From Parachlamydiales bacterium (GTDB taxonomy: Bacteria; Chlamydiota; Chlamydiia; Chlamydiales; Rhabdochlamydiaceae), in the NCBI GenBank assembly GCA_020053915.1, contig JAGVMG010000031.1, positions 1 to 64,000 of the forward strand: DNA of 64,000 nt. The letters run 5' to 3'. Below are positions 55,661 to 63,981 of this stretch, in pieces (the stretch's first letter is position 1; the number at the start of each line of letters is the position of its first letter). A model generated the notes under the pieces. The model was not told where the DNA came from, searched no databases, and saw only the letters and a program-made list of their open reading frames with translations. Both the position numbers and the translations under genes were made by a program.

Positions 55661-56685
55661 GTTTCACACTCTTCATGGATGATGGGAGCAGAAAACTCGG
55701 TTTCATGCCACGGAAATTCCTCGATCAAGGTGCGCACTTCAGCAACTGTGTTGGAGCGATTCAGTGTCTCGCGTAAATTGCGCACACCCTTGCCTTTTTT
55801 CAAATACCAGCAGCCGACTCTACGTAAATCGACAACGGCTTTGCGCTCAGCAAGATGGTAAGATGCGATATGCTCCAAATGTTCGAGAAAGGCATCGCGA
55901 TAATCTAACGGTGTTCTAACAAGAGGATCCAAACCACTCAAATGGCGGTAGATATCCTCCGTGACCCACGGCTGCCCCATGGTCCCACGCGCTACTAAAA
56001 CCGCATCACAGCCCGTCTCTGCAAAAATCCGCTCGGCGCTCTCTCCATTGAGCACATCCCCATTGCCAACGACTTTGATTGTGCGCGCAACTTCCTTACA
56101 TCTGCGGATATGATCCCATACGGCGGGACCGCGATAAGCTTGAGCGCGCGTCCTTCCGTGGATACAGATCGCAACAGCACCCGCTTCTTCAGCGATGCGC
56201 GTTACCTCTTCACAGTTAATGCTCTTCTCGTCCCAACCCACTCGAATTTTCACAGTCACTGGGATTTTTACAGCCGAGACCATATTCGAAATAATCTCGC
56301 CGATCCGCTCTGGATTTTTCAGCAACCCCGACCCGCTGCCATCTTTAGTCACCTTGTCCACGGGGCAGCCGCAATTTAAATCGACAACATCAAATCCGAG
56401 ATCTTCCACAATTTTTGCGCAGGGCGCAGCATACTGCGGCTTGCTGCCGCAGAGCTGAGCACCGATGGGGTGCATGTCCGGCTCAAAATCAAGAAATCGA
56501 ATCGTTTTAGGATCGCAACGCACCAGAGCGTCCATTTTGACCATTTCACAATAGATCAATCCTGGACGGTATTTCGATGTCATCCGACGAAACGGCAAAT
56601 CAGAACACCCTGCAAGCGGCGCGCAAAAAATATTCGAGGGAAGGATGAGTTTCCCTAGCTGAAAATGTTTTTTTAAATATTTCAT
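55654..56685 (-). CDS. dus: tRNA-dihydrouridine synthase, DusB-like
   Basis: FMN-dependent enzyme reducing uridine in tRNA D-loops. The 343-residue TIM-barrel protein has FCAPLAGCSDLPFRRM, LNCGCPVDKVTKDGSGSGLL with the catalytic cysteine, ICIHGRTRAQAYRG and VVGNGDVLNGESA. The start overlaps the yggT stop by 4 bases and the stop overlaps acyP by 7, forming a yggT-dus-acyP operon. Confidence 0.93.
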   Translation of the reverse strand: MKYLKKHFQLGKLILPSNIFCAPLAGCSDLPFRRMTSKYRPGLIYCEMVKMDALVRCDPKTIRFLDFEPDMHPIGAQLCGSKPQYAAPCAKIVEDLGFDVVDLNCGCPVDKVTKDGSGSGLLKNPERIGEIISNMVSAVKIPVTVKIRVGWDEKSINCEEVTRIAEEAGAVAICIHGRTRAQAYRGPAVWDHIRRCKEVARTIKVVGNGDVLNGESAERIFAETGCDAVLVARGTMGQPWVTEDIYRHLSGLDPLVRTPLDYRDAFLEHLEHIASYHLAERKAVVDLRRVGCWYLKKGKGVRNLRETLNRSNTVAEVRTLIEEFPWHETEFSAPIIHEECETC

Positions 56686-56945
56686 AGACGAATGAGTAAG
56701 CTAATGAGGATGCTTTGTACAATTTCCAAAATAAAAAAACCGACAAGAGGGCTTAAATCGAGCGTTCCACCGATAGGAGGAAGGATTCTGCGGATTAGAG
56801 CCAAATAGGGCTCTGTCATTTTATAACAGAAAATCATGATCGGATTGCGTGCAAAAGAAGGGAACCAAGACCCAATTACACGGACAAGAAGGATCAAAAT
56901 ATACGCTTTGAAAAAATATTGAACCCACGTTGCGATTAAGATCAT
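56682..56945 (-). CDS. yggT: YggT-family membrane protein
   Basis: The 87-residue protein has two helices around residues 10-30 and 62-84 and the YggT motif WFPSFARNPIMIFCYKMTEP followed by RRILPPIGGTLDLSPLVGFF. The family is linked to cell-envelope or division functions, not defined here. ATG 56945 sits at the very edge of the palindromic element 56944-57109, which therefore supplies its ribosome-binding region (GGGAT about 8 bases upstream). Confidence 0.88.
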   Translation of the reverse strand: MILIATWVQYFFKAYILILLVRVIGSWFPSFARNPIMIFCYKMTEPYLALIRRILPPIGGTLDLSPLVGFFILEIVQSILISLLIRL

Positions 56946-57109
56946 GAGATTATCCCACTATTTGAAAATGATGATTTTTGAAGTTTTTTTTCGCCTGGTT
57001 GAAAGGCGATTTGCAGGACATACTTGCATAAGTAGGCCAAAAATCGCCTTTCAACCAGGCGAAAATAAGGCTCAAAAAGCGGCTTTGATAAATAGCGGGA
57101 TAGTCTCAT
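56944..57109. repeat. 166-bp palindromic (MITE-like) element
   Basis: The outer ends are near-perfect inverted repeats: the left end starts ATGAGATTATCCCACTATTT, and the reverse complement of the right end starts ATGAGACTATCCCGCTATTT. The inner arms match exactly over more than 20 bases around TTCGCCTGGTTGAAAGGCG (near 56989 and again inverted near 57045). Both strands carry an ATG preceded by GGGATA-like sequence at the element edge and open frames encoding FRLVERRF and IAFQPGE in mirrored form. These mirrored frames follow from the symmetry and need not be genes. It behaves like a mobile non-coding or micro-peptide element. Confidence 0.85.
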
Positions 57110-57262
57110 GTTCCACCTTTTTTTATGGAGCATTTTACCTTTTTTCTTCTCCTGCTGCAATGAGTTTTTCCGTTTAAAAAAATCTCTAGCACCCGTTTTC
57201 TGCTTTCTTTCTTTTGTCTAATGGCTTCTATGGGTAAAATCCTTCGAAAATTAGGACATGCC

Positions 57263-58819
57263 ATGTCACGCGCGCTCAGTTTTTATCAAGAAGGCAACGC
57301 CCTGAAGGTCGCCCTGCTCCGCAAAGACAAGCAAGGGCTTTCTGTGGAAGTCTTAAAAACGATTTTAATCGATGAAAATGTAAAACCGCTTTACATTCTC
57401 GACTCAATTTTAGATCAAAAATCGTACCATCTTGTGACCGCTCTCGATCCTTCCGAAGTGATCTTCCGCAAAATCCACCTTCCCATTGCAGACCAGAAAA
57501 AAGCGCTCTCCGCCCTCCCGTTTCAGCTCGAAGATCTCCTTCCTTATCCTCCGGAACAGACCATTCTAGCGCCCATTTTGAAAAAGGTGGGAAAAGCCGC
57601 CACCTCGGCGATCCTCTTTGCGACACAAGAGTCGTCATTAATGGAACACTTATCCTGGGCAAAAGAGCTTGGTCTCGATCCAGACCAAGTAACGTGCGCT
57701 CCAATCGCTCTTTATCGGATCGCTAAATGGCTGATCCCCAAAGAAGAGAATGCTTGTTTATTCTATTGGGGGGAGACTAAAAGCTTCTGTCTCTGTTTAA
57801 ATGGCAGCGAAATTTTCTTAACGCAGGTGCTACACTTTGGTCTGAGCCATTTTTTTTCAGCTCTCGCTCAAGATTTTCCAGAACAATCCGCTCAAGAGTT
57901 ACGCGCACTTGCCAAAGATCCAGAATGGCTCTTGAGTCAGTCGACACCACATTACTCCCGCTTTAAACAAGAGATCTCTCAAGAACTAGCACGTTTCAGC
58001 ATCTTTCTGAAAAACAAACAAGCCTCAAACGATGAGACCAAATGGCTGATGTTGGGAGAATGCCCAGCGGCCTTTCATCTGCCTCTCCTCTTTTCTGAGA
58101 CAATCTCGCCCCATTTGTTGCCCGCCTTATCACCCGACATTCAGCACTATGCTTTGCCAATCGGACTCGCATTAAATGCTTTAGCAGAAGATGATCACTC
58201 TGTTCAACTGCTTCAAGGAGACTGGACACCAAAACACCAGCTCAAAAAAAGAAAACGCTTCACCACAATTTACCTAGCGCTATGCGCGGTATTAACGTGT
58301 CTTACATTCATATGTTGCCATTGGATCACTCATAAAAAAGAAAAAATACTCGCGGAAAAGCTCGTAGAACACTTACCGCTCACCATATCCAGAGACGATC
58401 TCCTCTCAGAAGAGGCAATCCGCATGAAAGTCTGGGAATGGGAAAAGAGCCTCGCCTCGCAAAAGCTCTCCTTCCCCTTTATTTCTCCTGCTCCCACGGT
58501 AAGCGACGTCTTGGCATGGTTGAGCACCCATCCGACCTTAAGCGATTCTGAAGGAGAGAAAAAAGAAGAAATAGAGATTAAATCGGTACGTTATCAGCTC
58601 TACAAATATCCCAAGCTGGGGGAGTCTAAAGATCCTTATCTTGCGCGTGTTGAATTAGAGTTCACTTCAACCTCTGCGCGCCTTGCGCGAGAGTTCCATG
58701 ATGCCCTTCTCAAAGGAGATCGTTTAGTCAATCCGAAAAAAGAAATTAAATGGGTCTCTCAAAGTGGAACATATTTTACTTCCTTCGAACTTCAGCCACT
58801 TAAGAAAGGAGGGGAATGA
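57263..58819 (+). CDS. GspL/PilM-like actin-fold protein with membrane anchor
   Basis: The N-terminal part (SRALSFYQEGNALKVALLRK, DPSEVIFRKIHLPIADQKK, then ALPFQLEDLLPYP) has the look of the actin-like PilM/GspL fold used in type IV pilus and type II secretion inner-membrane platforms. A single helix at about 335-355 follows (TIYLALCAVLTCLTFICC), then a periplasmic region, matching GspL topology. ATG 57263 with AGGAC upstream is preferred; ATG 57221 or 57230 would add up to 14 residues. The next gene overlaps by 4 bases and has GspM-like topology. No other secretion genes are in the window. Confidence 0.65.
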   Translation: MSRALSFYQEGNALKVALLRKDKQGLSVEVLKTILIDENVKPLYILDSILDQKSYHLVTALDPSEVIFRKIHLPIADQKKALSALPFQLEDLLPYPPEQTILAPILKKVGKAATSAILFATQESSLMEHLSWAKELGLDPDQVTCAPIALYRIAKWLIPKEENACLFYWGETKSFCLCLNGSEIFLTQVLHFGLSHFFSALAQDFPEQSAQELRALAKDPEWLLSQSTPHYSRFKQEISQELARFSIFLKNKQASNDETKWLMLGECPAAFHLPLLFSETISPHLLPALSPDIQHYALPIGLALNALAEDDHSVQLLQGDWTPKHQLKKRKRFTTIYLALCAVLTCLTFICCHWITHKKEKILAEKLVEHLPLTISRDDLLSEEAIRMKVWEWEKSLASQKLSFPFISPAPTVSDVLAWLSTHPTLSDSEGEKKEEIEIKSVRYQLYKYPKLGESKDPYLARVELEFTSTSARLAREFHDALLKGDRLVNPKKEIKWVSQSGTYFTSFELQPLKKGGE

Positions 58820-59469
58820 TGTCATCTCTTTTTAAATCGCTCGACCTCTCAAAACTTCTCGCCCATCCCTTGAGCTATGTCGGTCTCATCGCTCTTTGTC
58901 CATTGCCCTTTATGTTGACGCTCTTTCATTTCTTTGCGCATCTCCAATCGCTCGAATCCATCGAAGAAGACATTCTTCGTCTAGAAAGAAAAAGTCTTTA
59001 TGCACAAGACTGGCTAAAAAAAGAATCAGCTTTTCTCACACAGCTTAAAACCTCTGATCATTTCTATATCGACAAACACCTAGAAACTCTCACATTTTTA
59101 GAGCCTGAAGTAAAAAAAATGGAAGCGTTTCTTCTTGAGAATGATCAAGATGACTCCCTTAAAAAAAGGGTCCAGTTACTGAAAGGAACTGCGAACAAGC
59201 TATTATTTTCCGAAGAAAAAATGCGCCACGATGATCAGTTTCAAGAGATCGAAGAAAAGCAGCAGATGCCCGTCGAAATGAATGAAGAGGACCTAAAAAA
59301 ACTCCTCAGCTTCATTGAAGGGCTCACCATTTGGCCCTATGGCCCTAAAGAAGCACGCCCCCAGCTCATTGTCACCGATTTTCAACTTACTAAAAAAGAG
59401 CTGCCCACGCATGAGCATGTATTTGTCGTGCAACTACAGCTACTCAAAAGGGAAAAATCATCATTATGA
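58816..59469 (+). CDS. GspM/PilO-like single-pass coiled-coil protein
   Basis: The 217-residue protein has a short cytoplasmic head, one helix at about 20-42 (YVGLIALCPLPFMLTLFHFF) and an extended helical/coiled-coil region (HLQSLESIEEDILRLERK) leading to a C-terminal alpha/beta part. This matches the topology of GspM or PilO, which pair with GspL or PilN/PilM. The order after a GspL-like gene supports this. Sequence similarity itself is too weak to be sure. The start and stop overlap both neighbours by 4 bases; AAAGGAGG precedes the ATG. Confidence 0.6.
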   Translation: MMSSLFKSLDLSKLLAHPLSYVGLIALCPLPFMLTLFHFFAHLQSLESIEEDILRLERKSLYAQDWLKKESAFLTQLKTSDHFYIDKHLETLTFLEPEVKKMEAFLLENDQDDSLKKRVQLLKGTANKLLFSEEKMRHDDQFQEIEEKQQMPVEMNEEDLKKLLSFIEGLTIWPYGPKEARPQLIVTDFQLTKKELPTHEHVFVVQLQLLKREKSSL

Positions 59470-60749
59470 GATATCTCTCTATTTTTCTATTTACAATCTG
59501 CCTAATTTTTACAGGCTGCAGATCCAGCTCTCCTGATAAAAGCGACACGATCGTCAGTATTCAAGTGATCGACCGCAATGGCTTTACGGAAACCATTAGC
59601 AGCACAGAGAGGCTCAAACCCTATCAAGCAGCAGATTTCCTCACCCCACAACCTTTTCAGAAAGTCTTAAGAGTCTACGGACGCTCTTTGGAAGGAAAAA
59701 CCCTCTCTAAAATCACAAGCTATCATCCCAACGGGCAAATTTGGCAGTATTTAGAAGTGACGGACGGCCGTGCGCATGGGGCTTACCAAGAGTGGTATGC
59801 CAATGGGCAAAAGAGAATCGACATTCACGTCATCGAAGGGGTCGCTGACATCAACGATCTTGCACAATCGAGCTGGGTTTTTGAAGGAAAGGCTCTCATT
59901 TGGAATGAGGAGGGAAGCTTGATCGCCGAGTTCACTTACGATAAAGGAGTCATGAACGCTCCAGCGACCTATTACCATGACAATGGCAAAGTAAAAAAAA
60001 TCGTTCCCTATGAAAACGGTTTAAAAGAAGGCACTGTGTTCAGTTACGATACTGAGGGAAGTCTCGTCAAACAAACAGAATACCTCCATGGACAGAAGCA
60101 TGGGTCTTCCACGGCGTTGTGGAGCCCTGACATCCTCCAATCCTCTGAGAGTTACGATAGCGATCACTTGCACACTGCCACCTATTACTCACCGCTAGGC
60201 GATCTTCTCGCGTCAATCAGCAATGGGCACGGTAAACGCGCTTCTTTCGAAGGATCCACTCTCGCATCCCTCACAGAATATGTCGATGGACTCCCCTGCG
60301 GCACGGTAGAGCGTTTCCGTGCTAATGGCGCTCTCGAACGGTCTTATGGAGTCAAAGGCGGCAAAAAAAATGGAGAAGAGATCGAATATTATTTCCTCCA
60401 CTCCAATAAAGAACTCAAACCCAAACTCTCGATCCAATGGCACGACGATCAGATTCAAGGACAAGTCAAAACTTGGTATGAAAACGGGGTACTAGAGAGC
60501 CAGAGGGAAATGAATCAGAACAAAAAACAAGGCATGAGCGTCGCCTGGTATAAAAACGGGGATCTCATGCTCGTTGAGGATTACCAGAACGACCTTCTTC
60601 TCAAAGGGACTTATTACAAGAAAGGGGACAAAAAAGCCGTCTCCTATGTCGAAGAGGGCAACGGCACAGCAAGTCTCTATACGCAAGATGGGATTTTCTT
60701 AAAGAAAATCCCCTATGAAAAGGGCAAGCCGCAGCTACAAACAGATTAA
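59466..60749 (+). CDS. Lipoprotein with MORN-like (YwqK-type) repeats
   Basis: The 427-residue protein has a lipoprotein signal ending IFTGC (Cys18). About seven or eight repeats of roughly 22-25 residues follow, with the pattern YxxNGxxxxxxxYxxGxxxGxxxxW, for example SYHPNGQIWQYLEVTDGRAH, WYANGQKRID, YYHDNGKVKKIVPYENGLKE, WYENGVLESQREM and WYKNGDLMLVEDYQND. Such repeats form beta-hairpin solenoids that bind membranes or partners. Coupling to the GspL/GspM-like pair suggests an outer-membrane or periplasmic partner of that apparatus, which is inferred. Confidence 0.8.
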   Translation: MRYLSIFLFTICLIFTGCRSSSPDKSDTIVSIQVIDRNGFTETISSTERLKPYQAADFLTPQPFQKVLRVYGRSLEGKTLSKITSYHPNGQIWQYLEVTDGRAHGAYQEWYANGQKRIDIHVIEGVADINDLAQSSWVFEGKALIWNEEGSLIAEFTYDKGVMNAPATYYHDNGKVKKIVPYENGLKEGTVFSYDTEGSLVKQTEYLHGQKHGSSTALWSPDILQSSESYDSDHLHTATYYSPLGDLLASISNGHGKRASFEGSTLASLTEYVDGLPCGTVERFRANGALERSYGVKGGKKNGEEIEYYFLHSNKELKPKLSIQWHDDQIQGQVKTWYENGVLESQREMNQNKKQGMSVAWYKNGDLMLVEDYQNDLLLKGTYYKKGDKKAVSYVEEGNGTASLYTQDGIFLKKIPYEKGKPQLQTD

Positions 60750-60756
60750 TCTAGCC

Positions 60757-61206
60757 CTATTGGTTTGTAGGAGGCGGTAACGGATGCAGATACTGCCCTT
60801 GAGGTTGCGTTGGATACGCTTCTGGCTTAGAAGCAGAACAAGTGCGCTTCCCATCGCCTGATTGTGCAGCTACTAAGCTGCCTGTCGCCACAGTGCGAGA
60901 GATAGAAAAGTCATTGCCATCCATGCAATACCAAATCACAGTGTATGGCGTTTTCGAAGCATAGCCTTCTTGCATCTGGGCGTTAGGAGCTCCATAGTAG
61001 CCGCTTCTTCCATAGACATCGGTCCATGTCATCGAATGTTGAGCACTTAAAATCACCTCTCCCAAAAAGGAGTTATCCGCTCCCCGAATTGACACTCGTA
61101 GAGTGTACGGGCTGTCGTTCTTCAATTTAAGTGAATTGGCAAAGGCCGATTCTCCTCCGAAGATCACAAGCATGGACATTAGAGATAACCACAGCGACTT
61201 TGGCAT
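60757..61206 (-). CDS. Small exported protein, paralogue B
   Basis: Start ATG 61206 with AAAGGAG in front; 149 residues with a signal peptide cleaved near SAFAN. The mature part starts NSLKLKNDSPYTLRVSIRG and contains TPYTVIWYCMDGNDFSISR and a late GDGKRTCSA. It is paralogous to the next gene upstream (61218-61592): the shared blocks are FANSL-L-NDSP, TPYTVIWYC and GDK/R-C. The C-terminus is Pro/Gln-rich. The fold resembles a small beta-sandwich by pattern but no family is recognised. Linked to oppA by overlap, so periplasmic or surface location is likely. Confidence 0.75.
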   Translation of the reverse strand: MPKSLWLSLMSMLVIFGGESAFANSLKLKNDSPYTLRVSIRGADNSFLGEVILSAQHSMTWTDVYGRSGYYGAPNAQMQEGYASKTPYTVIWYCMDGNDFSISRTVATGSLVAAQSGDGKRTCSASKPEAYPTQPQGQYLHPLPPPTNQ

Positions 61207-61217
61207 CCTTGTCTCCT

Positions 61218-61592
61218 TTACTGCTGGGGCACCAGCATGGGTGTATTTTGAACCGCACACGCTTTATCCCCTGAAGCGCTTCCTGCTGTCACATAATCTC
61301 CTGGGGATTGATTCGGGCATATTCCATATTCAGAACCAGAAGGGCAGTACCAGATCACAGTATACGGCGTTTGGGATATGTTTGAGTTGTTAACAGCTCC
61401 CTCTTGCTCCCATTGATCGCTCCACATGGCTCCATTCTGCGGCTTAATCGTAAATTGGCCAAGCGTCGTTCCATCTGCAGCAAGAATTGTCGCGCTTAGG
61501 GTAAACGGACTATCGTTAAAAAGTCGGAGCGAATTGGCAAAGGCTGCCACCTGAACAAATAACAGAACGAAAAGCAAAACGCATTTTTTCAT
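61218..61592 (-). CDS. Small exported protein, paralogue A
   Basis: Start ATG 61592 with TAGGAG in front, overlapping the oppA stop (ATGA). The 124 residues include a signal peptide (MKKCVLLFVLLFVQVAAFA) and a mature part beginning NSLRLFNDSPFTLSATILAA, with QNGAMWSDQWEQEG and TPYTVIWYCPSGSEYGICP. It is a tandem paralogue of the gene downstream. Cysteines in both copies could form a disulfide. Function is unknown; the oppA-paralogue-paralogue operon suggests envelope work. Confidence 0.75.
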   Translation of the reverse strand: MKKCVLLFVLLFVQVAAFANSLRLFNDSPFTLSATILAADGTTLGQFTIKPQNGAMWSDQWEQEGAVNNSNISQTPYTVIWYCPSGSEYGICPNQSPGDYVTAGSASGDKACAVQNTPMLVPQQ

Positions 61593-63220
61593 CGGATGTC
61601 TCCTAATTCTTTCTGATCGATTGAGGCCCATTTAAAATCGACGCCTCCCAACGAGGAGACAACCACATTATGAATCTCTGGGCGGCTTGTATATAACAGG
61701 GTATAATGGAAAATGGGGATTATTGGCATCTCTTGCATTAAAATTTGTTCACTTTTTGCAAGCAGCTCGCGACGCAAAGGCTGATTCGAGGTCCGAGAAG
61801 ACTCTTCCAATAAACGAGCATATTCCGCATTTTCCCAACGCGTGTTATTCGATCCGCGATCTTTTGATTTAAACACTTCGAGGAAATTAATCGGATCGTT
61901 GTAATCGGCAAACCAATCGCTGGCAATCAACTGATAGTCCTGGCGAGAGATCCGATCGAAGTACACCTTCCCTTCGACAGCTTCCAGCTTCACTCTTACA
62001 CCAAATGCAGCAAACCACTGCTGCTGTAACGCCTGCGCAATTAAATGGTTTCTCTCCGAAGAGCGATAAGTCAGTGTCGCATTGTTCAAGGACTCTTTCG
62101 GCAATTTCATTTCGATAAGAGCCTCTTTTAGCAACGCTTGCGCCCCTGCAACATCTCCATCTTGAAAATAGGGAGCTTCGCGTAATCCCATCGCCACAGG
62201 CACGAGGCCTGTCGCAGGCAATTGTCCCCCTTGGGTCACATGCTCGACAATTTCTTGCCGCTCTGTTGCAAGAGCAAACGCTCTTCGGATTTTTGGATGG
62301 TTAAATGGAGCTATCCCTGTATTACAACGTAAAAAATAGGTCGCCAACGCCTCTTTTGCCATTAAGCTGTTGTCTTGTTTGAGCACTTTAAGCAAATCCA
62401 CCGGCAGGTTAGAAAAAGGGGAACCCACCCAATCGAGCTCCTTTTTTTCATACATCAAAAATGCCGTGTCATCCTTCACCATCACAAACTGCACCCCATC
62501 GAGCTGCACTTGAGATTCATCCCAATAATTAGGATTTTTTGTGACGAGAAGTTGGTCGTGATGCTGCCAGAGCTGCAGGGCAAAGGGTCCATTGCCCACA
62601 TACTCTCGAGCATTCTCTGCCCAATGTTTATTCTCTTGATCGACCTTGCAATTCACCGGAAAAAAAGCGGGGAAAGAGATCATTTCGAGAAAATAAGGCA
62701 CAGGCTCATTCAGCGTGACCTGAAATTTCTCTTCGTCGAGAAGTCGGATTCCGACCTCGTCTAAAGGCACGCTTCCTTCTTTTGCCTGTTTTGCATTTTC
62801 AATCACGTACAATTGCGATGCCATATCGGAATAATAGCTAGGATCCAGCAACTTTTTCCACGCATACACAAAATCTTCTGCTGTGACAGGATCTCCATTT
62901 GTCCATTGAGAAGGGCGCAAATGAAAGGTGTATGTCTTTAGATCGGAAGAAATTTCAATCGCTGCAGCCAATGCCAGTTCTGGTTTCGAATTCTTGTTCA
63001 CACGCGTCAAGCCTTCAAATAGCATTTTCACTATAATCTGTGAATGCAGCTGCCTTGCCATGCGTGGATCTAACGACTGTGGCTCATCGCTTATGTTTAA
63101 GCGGATGAGCTTGCACGCGGTTTTCTTAGAATCTTTTTTGCCAGAAGAGGAGGGCGCTCCGCAGGAAGCTAAAGAAACAAGACCTAGCACTAAGATCCAC
63201 AGAACACGCATTTTAGACAT
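61589..63220 (-). CDS. oppA: Oligopeptide-binding lipoprotein
   Basis: Solute-binding subunit of a peptide ABC importer (SBP family 5). The 543-residue protein has lipobox LASC with Cys20, then the family region IRLNISDEPQSLDPRMARQ, FHLRPSQWTNGDPVTAEDFV (the signature), YVGNGPFAL and ASDWFADYNDPINFL. Chlamydiae use OppA to take up host or peptidoglycan peptides. No permease or ATPase genes are adjacent here. AGAGG precedes ATG 63220, and the promoter side carries the palindromic repeat 63242-63402, 22 bases upstream. Confidence 0.92.
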   Translation of the reverse strand: MSKMRVLWILVLGLVSLASCGAPSSSGKKDSKKTACKLIRLNISDEPQSLDPRMARQLHSQIIVKMLFEGLTRVNKNSKPELALAAAIEISSDLKTYTFHLRPSQWTNGDPVTAEDFVYAWKKLLDPSYYSDMASQLYVIENAKQAKEGSVPLDEVGIRLLDEEKFQVTLNEPVPYFLEMISFPAFFPVNCKVDQENKHWAENAREYVGNGPFALQLWQHHDQLLVTKNPNYWDESQVQLDGVQFVMVKDDTAFLMYEKKELDWVGSPFSNLPVDLLKVLKQDNSLMAKEALATYFLRCNTGIAPFNHPKIRRAFALATERQEIVEHVTQGGQLPATGLVPVAMGLREAPYFQDGDVAGAQALLKEALIEMKLPKESLNNATLTYRSSERNHLIAQALQQQWFAAFGVRVKLEAVEGKVYFDRISRQDYQLIASDWFADYNDPINFLEVFKSKDRGSNNTRWENAEYARLLEESSRTSNQPLRRELLAKSEQILMQEMPIIPIFHYTLLYTSRPEIHNVVVSSLGGVDFKWASIDQKELGDIR

Positions 63221-63241
63221 GGTAGCCTCTTTCGTTTTTAG

Positions 63242-63402
63242 TATACCGAACGCACTTCAAAATTTGGTTTCTGGCAAAGCCGGCGTTTCAGATTTGCGGT
63301 CAACGAAGCAGGCCATGTGCAAGCACCTGGCCGATGGAGTCGACTGCAAAGATGAAGATGCCGGCGCAGCCAGAAACCAAGTTTTGAAATGCGTTCGGTA
63401 TA
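63242..63402. repeat. Palindromic repeat with 42-base arms upstream of oppA
   Basis: The 42-base arm at 63242-63283 is the inverted counterpart of 63361-63402 with 37 of 42 positions matching, around a 77-base centre. Key parts are TATACCGAACGCACTTCAAA and TTTGGTTTCTGGC, inverted as GCCAGAAACCAA and TTGAAATGCGTTCGGTATA. The arms include a CCGGC core. Partial copies lie at 106-127 and 63451-63511. A 65-codon minus-strand frame through the element is probably by-chance coding. It may affect oppA expression as it lies directly upstream. Confidence 0.85.
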
Positions 63403-63450
63403 ATGAGTTATAGGGATCGCTCTTGTTTTTTCCAACTTATTTGAACAAGG

Positions 63451-63511
63451 TTATACCGAAACAACTTCAAAAATCAGTTTCTGGCTGCTGCTGCAGAAAC
63501 TGATTCATGAA
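63451..63511. repeat. Third copy of the repeat forming a compact hairpin
   Basis: TTATACCGAA at 63451-63460 begins the family motif, then TTCAAAAATCAGTTTCTG (63466-63483) pairs with CAGAAACTGATTCATGAA (63494-63511) with two mismatches. The loop is short (GCTGCTGCTG region). This is a shortened and diverged member of the same family with its own symmetry. Confidence 0.7.
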
Positions 63512-63561
63512 ATTGCATCAGCCTAGTGGAAAAAAACTTTAATCGGCGGAGGTCTAAAAGA

Positions 63562-63981
63562 TTAGTAATTCCATTTCCAGTTGCATTTTTGATCCAACAC
63601 GATCATCTCATTTCGTTGGATCTGTTGTTGGAGTGTTTTGCGTGGGAGAGTGCAACTTCCTCCTTTTTTGTTCCGAGGAGAAATTTTGCCTAAGGGGAAC
63701 GTGAGTCCAATGGTCCCCTGCATTCTCAAATTGTAAACAGTGTCACAGTTTGTACTGACGCTAAGGATGAGAAATTGTTTATATTGCGCTTTTAGTCCTA
63801 AAAGACCTCCGATCACGTCGGTGCACACATCACCTGTGTAGTAGTAGGGACCTCCCAAGACGTAAACGGAAAAGGGCTGAGCGGGATTGAACGCATACTG
63901 TCCGATGAGATTGACACCTTTCAGTGCGATATCGAGCTTGCGGCAGGATGTGACTGCTCCCTCGCCTAAAGACGAGGGCTT
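63562..63981 (-). pseudogene. 3' remnant of an outer-membrane barrel protein gene
   Basis: The minus-strand frame from 63562 is open to a stop at 63982-63984 and has no convincing start; TTG 63858 is inside the domain. It reads LKGVNLIGQYAFNPAQPFSV, VLGGPYYYTGD, GLKAQYKQFLILSVSTNCD and GTIGLTFPLGK, an alternating beta-strand pattern ending in a Lys/Cys-rich tail. This resembles the C-terminal barrel part of large chlamydial outer-membrane proteins, though the family is not certain. The 5' part is replaced by the IS-like end at 63945-64000, so the gene appears truncated by insertion. Confidence 0.6.

Noticed and set aside
56942-57177. Two small frames on opposite strands at the palindromic element
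   Set aside because: Their similar peptides follow from the inverted-repeat symmetry; no independent sign of translation.
63238-63435. 65-codon minus-strand frame through the repeat upstream of oppA
   Set aside because: It is made of the two repeat arms and the loop; better explained as a repeat than as a gene.
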